Of a DNA stretch of 64,000 bases, positions 18,898 through 26,052 are shown piece after piece (position 1 is the stretch's first letter; each line of letters opens with the position of its first letter). Under the pieces are notes generated by a model that worked only from the letters and a program-made list of their open reading frames with translations, did not search any database and was not told the DNA's origin. Source of the DNA: Rubrobacter_A sp965214435 (GTDB taxonomy: Bacteria > Actinomycetota > Rubrobacteria > Rubrobacterales > Rubrobacteraceae); NCBI GenBank assembly GCA_965214435.1, contig OZ243960.1:1178001-1242000 (forward strand), in the 5' to 3' direction. The translations under genes were made by a program, and so were the position numbers.

Positions 18898-18926
18898 AAA
18901 AGCCGGGGCTTCTGGTCCCGGCTTTT
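18898..18926 (+). terminator. Rho-independent terminator
   Basis: A perfect 10-bp stem (AAAAGCCGGG with its complement) has a 9-base loop. It ends in TTTT on the plus strand and starts with AAAA, so it could act in both directions. It closes the NuoF-like gene, 34 bases after its stop. Confidence 0.8.
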
Positions 18927-19013
18927 CCGTGCCGCAAACACACTGCGCGACCGGTTACTATTACCCCCGATGACGGACCTTTTTCAGAGTGGTGAGGTTG
19001 TGCGGAGGATAGG

Positions 19014-19991
19014 ATGAGGCGTGCCCTGCTCGGTGGGCTCGCGGGGCTGGCTCTCAGCGCGGTGTCTCTCGTGTTCGTCTGGCGCAGGCTGGGCGGCGGC
19101 TGGCCGGAGAACATCGAGGTTTGGCCGCTCGCGGCGGCTGCTTTGTTGGCGCCGGTTGCGTGGTTGTTACAGGGGGCTGCGATGTGGGTACTGGTGCGGC
19201 CGCAGGCACCGGGGACTGGGTTGTGGCGGATGGTCCGGTTGTACCTCGCGGCAAACTTTATAGGGGCGGCTACGCCGTTCGGAGGGGCGGAGATTCCCTA
19301 CCACCTGTACGTGCTGCGCAAACTCGGTCTCTCAACTGGCATGGGAACGGCCGTTGTCGGCACGAAAGCGGTTTTGAACATCACGGTACTCATTGCCGGG
19401 GCGGCGGGATGCCTCGCCTTCTCGTCCGTGCTGCCGGAGATCGGCTGGCGGCGGCTGGTAACCGCCGGGCTAGTCCTTTTGCTGGTGTGGGCGGTGGTCG
19501 CCTACTTCCTCAGATCCGGCAAACCGCGGGAAGATTCCGGACGCGGAGGGCTGCGGGGATGGCTGGAGCGGTTCTCCAATGACCTGCGGGAAGGGTTAGG
19601 GACGCTCTGGCGGCGGGAGCCGCGGGCCGTCGTCTACTGCGGCGTTCTGCAAGCCGGGTACTGGGGAGTGATGATCTCCCTCGGGCCGCTGGCCCTCGTG
19701 GCCGCCGGCTGGTCGGGAGAGTCGTGGGGCTCGGTGCTGGCCGCCATGCTCGTGCTCCACGCGGTCCTGCCGTTTGCGCCGACTCCTGGCGGGAGCGGGG
19801 CCGCGGAACTAGGTTTCGCGACGCTTATGAGCCCGTTCGTGCCGGGGAGTGCGCTACTCGGGGGAGTACTCTTCTGGCGCATCCTGTCTTACTCCCTACC
19901 GATGGTGGTCGGAGCCTTTTTTCTGGGCCGGCACGCCGGGAGCCTCGCGGGTCTCTCCGGCGGGCGGGAAAAGCCGGACCTTACCTTATAG
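19014..19991 (+). CDS. Flippase-like membrane protein (YbhN / LPG-synthase TM family)
   Basis: A 325-residue integral membrane protein with about eight hydrophobic segments. It matches the uncharacterised YbhN/lysylphosphatidylglycerol-synthase transmembrane family (ANFIGAATPFGGAEIPYHLY near the middle; PTPGGSGAAELGF toward the C terminus). Members are thought to move lipids or lipid-linked compounds across the membrane, and the aminoacyl-transferase domain of MprF is absent. The ATG is preceded by CGGAGGA. Its last 11 bases overlap the end of the convergent HAD gene. Confidence 0.8.
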   Translation: MRRALLGGLAGLALSAVSLVFVWRRLGGGWPENIEVWPLAAAALLAPVAWLLQGAAMWVLVRPQAPGTGLWRMVRLYLAANFIGAATPFGGAEIPYHLYVLRKLGLSTGMGTAVVGTKAVLNITVLIAGAAGCLAFSSVLPEIGWRRLVTAGLVLLLVWAVVAYFLRSGKPREDSGRGGLRGWLERFSNDLREGLGTLWRREPRAVVYCGVLQAGYWGVMISLGPLALVAAGWSGESWGSVLAAMLVLHAVLPFAPTPGGSGAAELGFATLMSPFVPGSALLGGVLFWRILSYSLPMVVGAFFLGRHAGSLAGLSGGREKPDLTL

Positions 19992-20316
19992 CTTCCAGAA
20001 CCTTCCACAACTCCCGGTCTTCCGGGTCACCGGAAAACGGCGCTATCTGGTAGCCGCCGTAGTACTCGACCGGCTCCGGGTGGTCGTCGATGGCGAAGTC
20101 TACGGGGGCGAGCGGGGCATTCTTACCGCAGCAACCTAGAACTATGTCTTCGACCTTTAGTAGTTCCGCTGCCTGGGCTGCGTAGCGCTCCCCGGCGCTG
20201 GACCACAAGTAAACGGCGTGGCCGAGGTCCGAAACTTCTTGTATAACCTCCCGCGCGTGCGGTCGGGGAATGCCTCCGGCTATCAGCGTGCCCTGCACGT
20301 CGAAAAACACGTTCAA
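19981..20316 (-). CDS. Small HAD-like protein with altered catalytic motif
   Basis: A 111-residue HAD-fold protein. Motif I reads FFDVQGTL, so the nucleophile Asp is present but the acid/base Asp two residues on is Gln. Ser in LWSSAG supplies motif II and AIDDHPE resembles motif IV. Without the second Asp, phosphatase activity would be impaired or different. It begins at TTG 20316 after GGGGAA, just downstream of the malonyltransferase gene on the same strand, suggesting co-transcription. Substrate unknown. Confidence 0.65.
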   Translation of the reverse strand: MNVFFDVQGTLIAGGIPRPHAREVIQEVSDLGHAVYLWSSAGERYAAQAAELLKVEDIVLGCCGKNAPLAPVDFAIDDHPEPVEYYGGYQIAPFSGDPEDRELWKVLEAIR

Positions 20317-20328
20317 CGGGGTTCCCCG

Positions 20329-21192
20329 CTACTCCTCAGCGGGTTCCCGGGAGCCGGGCAAGAGGTTCTGTGCCTGCTGGGAGAGGCGGCCCCGGAGGTC
20401 TTCAAAGGTCACGCCCCTGAGGGGTAGCTCGAAGTCTTTTAGCATCCGGGTCAGTACGCCGCCGCCACCGAGTTCTACCCACTCTTCCACCCGCAGGCGG
20501 GCCAGCGTGTCGACGACCTTTACCCAGCGGACCGGGGCGACCATCTGGCTCTTTAACGCCTCCTTGACCGCCTCGGCGCTCTCCAGCACGCTACCGTCCA
20601 CGGCGCTCACGAACGGCACCTCGGGCTTCAGGAACTCCACGGAGTCCAGGACTTCACGCATCTTCTCTCCGGCGGCTGCGACGTACGGCGAGTGAGCCGC
20701 GAAAGAGACGTTCAGGCGCACGGCGCGGCCCCGAATCTTCGATACCGCGTCTCCCAAGGTGTCCCGGAGACCGGAGATCACCGTTTGCCGCGGGGTATTG
20801 TAGTTGGCGACAACGGAACCGTCCGAGTCGCGCAGCGCCTCCTCGACCTCCGCAGGGCTCGCCCGCAAGATGGCGACCATCCCGCCGGGGTTTCTCTCGC
20901 CGGCTTCGGCCAGAAAGTGGTCGCGCCGGGCGACCAGCCGCAACCCGGTATCAAAGTCAAAGCAACCGGCGGCGTAGGCCGCGCCGTACTCCCCGAGCGA
21001 GTGTCCGGCGACCACGTCCGGCCGGACGTTCAGCACCCGGCTCTGGTCGGCGTCCTCGGCGGCGCGGGCAAAGATCTTCACCTGGTCCGGTATCCGCTCC
21101 CCGATCACCCGCCGTATCCTGGACGCCGCCGCCTCCGACGGCTCGACCACGCCGCTGCCCTGCCCCGGAAATACAAAAGCTCTCAATTCCAT
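20329..21192 (-). CDS. fabD: ACP S-malonyltransferase
   Basis: About 287 residues. It transfers malonyl from CoA to acyl carrier protein for fatty-acid or polyketide synthesis in the cytoplasm. The FPGQGS loop is at residues 8-13 and the nucleophile Ser sits in GHSLGEYGAAYAAG. The second catalytic residue, His, is in the FAAHSP segment. ATG 21192 is chosen because AGAGGA lies five bases upstream; an earlier in-frame start would add eight residues. No other fab genes are close, so this is either the main FabD outside a fab cluster or a second copy. It lies between the lipid kinase and HAD genes on the same strand. Confidence 0.88.
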   Translation of the reverse strand: MELRAFVFPGQGSGVVEPSEAAASRIRRVIGERIPDQVKIFARAAEDADQSRVLNVRPDVVAGHSLGEYGAAYAAGCFDFDTGLRLVARRDHFLAEAGERNPGGMVAILRASPAEVEEALRDSDGSVVANYNTPRQTVISGLRDTLGDAVSKIRGRAVRLNVSFAAHSPYVAAAGEKMREVLDSVEFLKPEVPFVSAVDGSVLESAEAVKEALKSQMVAPVRWVKVVDTLARLRVEEWVELGGGGVLTRMLKDFELPLRGVTFEDLRGRLSQQAQNLLPGSREPAEE

Positions 21193-21294
21193 GCTTATCC
21201 TCTGCCGTCCTCCCACTGCAACACACCCGATTCTGGGTAAGCTCGCGTTTTACCATAGAACGAGGTTTTTTAATAGTGCTGGGGACTCCGTACC

Positions 21295-22176
21295 TTACGG
21301 GGAGATGACCTGCAGAGCCCCCGGCAGTACCCGCGCCCGAAAGCTGTGCGCGGGAGAAAGCAACTCCCCGTCGACGTGGGCCGGCAGGCTATCCGACAGT
21401 TCAACCTCGACCTCTTGTGCCCGGGCCAGATGTACCTTCGGGTGTTTGAGCAGCGTGCCGTCAAAGGCGGACGGCAGGAGCTTTAGTACCTCGGTCCGGC
21501 CAACCTCCTCGGACCACACGACGTCGAAGAGTCCGTCGTCGAGGCGCGCGGCTGGGGCCAGCCGGAACCGGGCTCCGAAGGTGGTCCCGAGCGCGACCGC
21601 TACCAGGATAGTCTTTGAGCGTACAGCCTCTGCGCCGTCGAGCTTGAGCGAGACCTCGTAGCACCGCAGGCCAGCGAGCAGCTTTCCCGCCGACCACAGA
21701 TACCCTCCAAAACCGCCGAGATACGCCGGGGCGGTAGCCACCCCGGCCGCGACCTGGGCGTCAAAACCGATGCCGAGCCCATTGTTAAAGAGCGTCCCGC
21801 CGGTCTCTCCGGCGTCCACCCGGCGCACGCCTCCCCGGACCAGCGCATCCAGCGCCCGGCGAAGGTTCGTCCCGATACCCAAAGCCTTTACGTAATCGTT
21901 GCCGCTGCCGGCTGGCAGGATGCCCATTACTCGGTCTGTTCCCACGCAGGCTGCGGCGACCTCGTGCACCGTCCCGTCGCCGCCGACCGCGACCACGACC
22001 TCGTCTTCCGGCAGGCTTTTGACGATGTTGCCCGCGTGTTCCGGGCCCTCCGTGACGTGCCACACCAGCTCGATGCCGTGTCCGCCGAGGAACGAGGATA
22101 TGCCGTCTCGCCGGTTCCCGGACTTTTGCCGGTTGGCGGCCGGGTTGAGGATCAGGTGTAGACGCCGGGCTACCAT
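21295..22176 (-). CDS. Diacylglycerol kinase family lipid kinase
   Basis: A 293-residue DagK-type lipid kinase. The N-terminal LILNPAANRQKSG and the nucleotide-binding VAVGGDGTVHEV (about residues 62-73) are diagnostic, followed by LPAGSGNDY. It would phosphorylate diacylglycerol or a related lipid using ATP at the inner membrane face. It is soluble, unlike the small integral DgkA enzymes. It lies upstream of fabD on the same strand with a 102-base gap. The lipid substrate cannot be predicted. Confidence 0.88.
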   Translation of the reverse strand: MVARRLHLILNPAANRQKSGNRRDGISSFLGGHGIELVWHVTEGPEHAGNIVKSLPEDEVVVAVGGDGTVHEVAAACVGTDRVMGILPAGSGNDYVKALGIGTNLRRALDALVRGGVRRVDAGETGGTLFNNGLGIGFDAQVAAGVATAPAYLGGFGGYLWSAGKLLAGLRCYEVSLKLDGAEAVRSKTILVAVALGTTFGARFRLAPAARLDDGLFDVVWSEEVGRTEVLKLLPSAFDGTLLKHPKVHLARAQEVEVELSDSLPAHVDGELLSPAHSFRARVLPGALQVISP

Positions 22177-22354
22177 CGTTCACCGGAGGATACCAGCCTG
22201 TATTCCCCGCCGCCCGGCCGGCGGGAACCGGAGGGTGGGCATTATTCACCGGCCGGACCGCAAACGGGTGGTACCCTACTGGTAGTTCCGGCTGTGGCTG
22301 TTTAGAATGCGCGGCACGGCGGAGATTGGTATTTTCAGCGAAAGGCGCGGTGAG

Positions 22355-22459
22355 ATGAGCGGGAACAACTTCATCATGATGGTGGTTATGATCCTGATCC
22401 TGCTGTTCGTCATCATGTCTATCGGACCGCTATTCTCTATCGGCGGCTTCGGGGGCTGA
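22355..22459 (+). CDS. Possible 34-residue hydrophobic peptide
   Basis: ATG 22355 opens a frame for a single-span peptide with a Met/Ile/Val-rich core and a glycine-rich end, with AAAGG nine bases upstream. An in-frame ATG at 22307 would give 50 residues. Its 3' end overlaps the antisense end of the thpR pseudogene by 30 bases. There is no homology evidence. Confidence 0.35.
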   Translation: MSGNNFIMMVVMILILLFVIMSIGPLFSIGGFGG

Positions 22460-23006
22460 GACCCTGGATAGCGGATAACTCCCGAGGACCGAGTAAATGG
22501 CTCCGGCCCTCGAAAGCTCGCTTTTTACCAGAAGTACTTCCCGCACCCGGAAATTCGCAACCTCCGGTGCGTCCCCCACGACCTCCAGCCTGACCGGCTG
22601 CCGGGCACAGCGCCCGATCGTCAGGTGCGGTACGTAACCTCTGTCTACGGGATCTCGGGGAAGACCGGCGGAAGCTAGAGCGTCTTCGAGGGTGGCAGCG
22701 AGGGCACCCAGCTTCTCAGTTCCCTCGCCGACCCCGGCCCACAGTACGCGGGCGCGTTTTTCGGACGGAAAGCCTCCGAAACCCGAGAGCCGGACGCTAA
22801 ATGGCCCGTATGTTCCGCAGACCTTCTAAGAATTCCCGGACTCTGGGCAGCAGGTCTTCCGGCGTGTCTCCGAGGAACTTCAGAGTCAGGTGGATGTTGG
22901 ATAGTCTGATCCAGCGCACACCTCCCGAGACGGATAGCTTGCGGGCTCTGGCGAGCGCCGCTTCCCGGACTTCGGGTGGGGGGAAGATGCCCACGAAGGT
23001 CCGCAT
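22430..23006 (-). pseudogene. thpR: RNA 2',3'-cyclic phosphodiesterase, frameshifted
   Basis: The N-terminal 69 residues (23006 down to 22797) contain the first H-x-T motif (NIHLTLKF) and then meet a TAG. In the next frame, the sequence from about 22805 down to 22430 continues as the rest of a ThpR/LigT protein (GFGGFPSEKRARVLW, then YVPHLTIGR with the second H-x-T motif). One extra base in or near the GGG run around 22804-22806 explains the break. Removing one base gives exactly 192 codons, the normal family length. Either the gene died recently or this is a sequence error. The start overlaps the end of larB by one base. Confidence 0.85.
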
Positions 23007-23794
23007 CAGGTTTCTGTCCCGGATGCCCCGGATACCCTCTGGGCCGCGCGGTTGGCGATAAGGGCCGCCATTGCTCCGGCTCCGACGCCGTTGTCTATGT
23101 TGACCACCGAGAGGCCCGGGGAGCAGCTCTGGAGCATCCCGAGGATGGCGGCTGTTCCGTCGCCGCCGAGACCGTAGCCGGTCGAGGTCGGAAGACCGAT
23201 CACGGGCACGGTCACAAGCGCCGAGACCACGGTTGGCAGCGCGCCCTCCATCCCGGCGGCCACTATCAGGCAGTCGGGGTCGAAGCTCCGGATGTCTTCT
23301 ATCGGCCCCGAGAGCCGGTGGATGCCGGCCACCCCGACGTCGTTAAAGCTTTTTACCGCGACGCCCATCTCCCGGGCGACCGCGACCGCTTCTTCCAGCG
23401 CCGGAAGGTCCGAGGTGCCCGCGCTTATCGCCGCCACACGCCCGCCGGAGAGTTCCGGTTCTCCGGAACCGAGTACGAGGGACCGCCCCGCCCGCGACGA
23501 CTCGACGCCCAGTAGCCGTCGTTGTAGCTCCGCTTCCTGCTCCGGACCCGGACCACTGACTATTACCCGCCCGCCGGACTCCAGCAGAGCTTCGGAGATG
23601 CGGGCTACCTGCTCGGCGGTCTTGCCGGGCGCGTAGACTACCTCCGGTACGCCCTTGCGCGCCGCCCGCCCGGTATCGAGCGCGGCGAACTCCTCCAGGT
23701 AACGGACCTCGCCGGTCCGGAGGCGTTCCCTGGCCTCACCGGGAGATAACCCGCCGCTGGCGACGGCTTCTAGCAGTTCTTCTAATTTCCCCAT
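23006..23794 (-). CDS. larB: Nickel-pincer nucleotide cofactor biosynthesis protein LarB
   Basis: A 262-residue LarB-family protein, related to PurE. In LarB this fold carboxylates and hydrolyses nicotinic acid adenine dinucleotide, the first step to the nickel-pincer cofactor of lactate racemase-type enzymes. The PurE-like core is visible (AAISAGTSDLPALEEA, then VAAGMEGALPTVV and GLPTSTGYG). The start ATG follows GGAAAGAGA. It is translationally linked to the broken thpR gene. larC, larE and a racemase are not in the window, so the pathway cannot be judged complete. Confidence 0.88.
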   Translation of the reverse strand: MGKLEELLEAVASGGLSPGEARERLRTGEVRYLEEFAALDTGRAARKGVPEVVYAPGKTAEQVARISEALLESGGRVIVSGPGPEQEAELQRRLLGVESSRAGRSLVLGSGEPELSGGRVAAISAGTSDLPALEEAVAVAREMGVAVKSFNDVGVAGIHRLSGPIEDIRSFDPDCLIVAAGMEGALPTVVSALVTVPVIGLPTSTGYGLGGDGTAAILGMLQSCSPGLSVVNIDNGVGAGAMAALIANRAAQRVSGASGTET

Positions 23795-23981
23795 GTTTCT
23801 CTTTCCAGGCTCTCTAGCGGTCGCTTGCAGTAGGCTTACCAGTTAGAATCCTAAATGATTTTCAATAAAGGACGTGCACGTATGATGTTGACGAGGTCGA
23901 ACCTGTGACTCCCCTGGCGACGGCTCCGGGGATTGGCGGCGTCCGGCGTCACGGGAGATTCTACAGCCGGGAGAAAGGTTA

Positions 23982-24944
23982 GTGGGGGGCGGAGACGCCG
24001 CGGCGAGCGTAAACTTCCCGGTCTGGGCCTGGTTTGTATTTGCCGGCCTGGTAGCCAGCCTGCTCTTTATAGACCTTTTCATACTCCACCGGGACGCCAA
24101 GAAAATTCCTTTTGCGGAGGCGCTGCGGATGACGGCGTTCTGGATCTCCGTGTCCCTGGCATTCGGGGGGTTTATCTGGTTTCTGGCGGGTCCGGCGGTT
24201 GCTGGAGAGTATCTGGCCGCTTATCTGGTTGAGTGGTCCCTCTCGCTGGACAACGTCTTTGTGTGGGCCGTGATCTTCTCTTCCTTCGCCGTGCCGGAGG
24301 AGTACCGCTACCACGTGCTGTTCTGGGGCGTGATGGGCGCGCTCGTGTTCCGGGCACTCTTTGTCGTAGTCGGCATCTCCCTGCTCTCGGCTTTTAGCTG
24401 GCTCGTCTTTGTTTTCGGAGCCTTTCTTATCTTTACGGGTATCAGGATGTTCCGCGATAGCGGGGGCGAGGAGGTACACCCTGAAAATAACCGGGTTCTG
24501 AACTTCCTCCGTCGCTTTCTGCCGTTTACCAACGACTACCGCGGTGACCACTTTATCATCCAGGACGGCGGCAAGAACTACGCCACGCCGCTCCTGGCTA
24601 CGCTCGTCGTCATCGAGGCTTCGGACCTTCTCTTTGCCGTGGACTCCGTGCCAGCGGTGCTCTCTCTCACCTCGAATACCTTTGTGGCGTACTCGTCGAT
24701 CGCCTTTGCCGTTCTCGGGCTGCGAGCTTTGTACTTTGCGCTGGAAGGTTTGATCGACCGTTTTACATACCTGCACTACGGCCTCGCGCTGATCCTGATC
24801 TTTGTCGGTGCGAAGTTCCTGCTGGAAGGCTTCGACGTCCACCTGCCCATCCTCGCCTCGCTGCTCCCGATAGCCGCCATCCTGGCAATCTCCATCGTAG
24901 CCTCCCTAATAGCTACACGGGGGGGCGGCAACACCTCCCACTGA
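23982..24944 (+). CDS. TerC family integral membrane protein
   Basis: A 320-residue membrane protein with eight or nine hydrophobic segments. The TerC/Alx signature is clear: EWSLSLDNVFVWAVI and, in the second half, EASDLLFAVDSVPAV, each with acidic residues inside membrane helices. TerC/Alx proteins are linked to tellurite resistance and manganese export. The GTG start is preceded by GAGAAAGG. The 187-base upstream region contains a good -10 (TATGAT, 23881-23886) but no metal riboswitch I could recognise. A second, shorter TerC paralogue lies 3.5 kb downstream. Confidence 0.88.
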   Translation: MGGGDAAASVNFPVWAWFVFAGLVASLLFIDLFILHRDAKKIPFAEALRMTAFWISVSLAFGGFIWFLAGPAVAGEYLAAYLVEWSLSLDNVFVWAVIFSSFAVPEEYRYHVLFWGVMGALVFRALFVVVGISLLSAFSWLVFVFGAFLIFTGIRMFRDSGGEEVHPENNRVLNFLRRFLPFTNDYRGDHFIIQDGGKNYATPLLATLVVIEASDLLFAVDSVPAVLSLTSNTFVAYSSIAFAVLGLRALYFALEGLIDRFTYLHYGLALILIFVGAKFLLEGFDVHLPILASLLPIAAILAISIVASLIATRGGGNTSH

Positions 24945-25035
24945 AGTTTATGCTACAAAAAATACACGTTACTAGACAATTTCTGGTGTAAAAAGAATTG
25001 CACATACTACATGTTCGGTGGCATTTACAAGCTTC

Positions 25036-25066
25036 TTGACTTTCACCCTGCACTAAGGTGTAGCTT
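25036..25066 (+). promoter_or_regulatory. MerR-type promoter with 19-base spacer
   Basis: TTGACT (25036-25041) and TAGCTT (25061-25066) are separated by 19 bases instead of 17. The spacer carries an imperfect dyad (TTCACC and GGTGTA). This is the layout that MerR-family activators bind and twist to allow transcription. It lies 30 bases before the merR-like gene, indicating autoregulation and control of the downstream ABC exporter. Confidence 0.7.
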
Positions 25067-25096
25067 TAGAATAAGTCATCAAAGGAGGCCGCAGGC

Positions 25097-26050
25097 ATGA
25101 GGCAAATGCTCAGAATCGGGGAACTCGCCGAACTCGCTGGCACCACCCCAAACGCCGTGCGTTTTTACCATGAGGTTAAGCTTCTGAAAGAACCCGCGCG
25201 CTCAGAGGCTGGATACCGACTCTACGGTGAGGCGGACCTGATCTCACTCGGCCGCATCTTGCGTCTCCGCTCTTTGGGGCTTCCAGTATCCCAGATACGT
25301 TGCATCTTGAACAGCCGCAGCGGTGACGAGGAGGGCGGCGCGCTGAAGGAGGCCCTGGAGTCGAGGCTCGAAGACCTGTCAGCACAGGTAGCGGAACTAG
25401 ATGCCGCAAAAGAGCGGATCGAGGATACCTTGCGGACCGGGGACTTCGAGCGACTGCTTGATGGCACTCCCTGCTCTGACCGATCCCTGCCAGAAGAACT
25501 AGCCGAGGTATTCCAGAGCGCAAAAACCTCTGATAACAAAGCCAACGCTTACGAGCACAAGCTTGGGGCACTAATGGGTGCCTTCCGGTGGCCCACCCGC
25601 TACGTAGGTCTGCTACGGGACGTACTGCAGGCTGAGATGCCACAGGAGACCTCCTCCGAAACCGAGCGCCGTACCGAAGAGATGGCCGAGCGATGGTCCG
25701 CCCTGCACGACCTTCCGGAGGACGATCTGGAGGTCGAGCGCTTGGTAGAAGACTACCTGCTCTACGAGCAAGAGCACTCCATATCCGAGCAGCGGCTTAA
25801 CCAGTGGTGGGAGCAGGTCCTCAGACGAAACCACATACCACCGGGGGATCCAATTCTACGGATGGCTGTCAGATTGATTCAAAGGAGCTTTTCTCCGGCA
25901 CAGAGGCGATGCGGGGAGCTTTTGAGGAAGCGTAAAAAGGAGCTTTACGGACAGGAGAGTTCCGGGTTCATGGCCGAATCCCTGCAGCGGTGGATCGACG
26001 GGCGGGCTCCAGATAGCGATACCTCGACGAACAGAGTGGGTAGGAGCTAA
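25097..26050 (+). CDS. MerR family transcriptional regulator
   Basis: A 317-residue regulator. The N-terminal winged-helix region (IGELAELAGTTPNAVRFY, then GYRLYGEADL) is at residues 6-50, followed by a coiled-coil helix to about residue 125. The long C-terminal domain (about 190 residues) is not a known ligand-binding domain by eye. Unlike metal-sensing MerR proteins there is no obvious Cys-ligand loop, so an organic or drug ligand is more likely. A strong AAAGGAGG precedes the ATG. The ABC exporter gene starts two bases after its stop, so the two form an operon behind the 19-base-spacer promoter. Confidence 0.88.
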   Translation: MRQMLRIGELAELAGTTPNAVRFYHEVKLLKEPARSEAGYRLYGEADLISLGRILRLRSLGLPVSQIRCILNSRSGDEEGGALKEALESRLEDLSAQVAELDAAKERIEDTLRTGDFERLLDGTPCSDRSLPEELAEVFQSAKTSDNKANAYEHKLGALMGAFRWPTRYVGLLRDVLQAEMPQETSSETERRTEEMAERWSALHDLPEDDLEVERLVEDYLLYEQEHSISEQRLNQWWEQVLRRNHIPPGDPILRMAVRLIQRSFSPAQRRCGELLRKRKKELYGQESSGFMAESLQRWIDGRAPDSDTSTNRVGRS

Positions 26051-26052
26051 AC

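Noticed and set aside
23795..23981. yybP-ykoY manganese riboswitch upstream of the first TerC gene
   Set aside because: The conserved GGGGAGUAG-like block and its partner are absent; GTGAC/GTCAC and TCCC/GGGA complementarities are not nested and look accidental.
23979..24842. A 287-codon minus-strand frame rich in charged residues
   Set aside because: It is the shadow of the TerC gene; the plus frame has intramembrane acidic motifs and a ribosome site.
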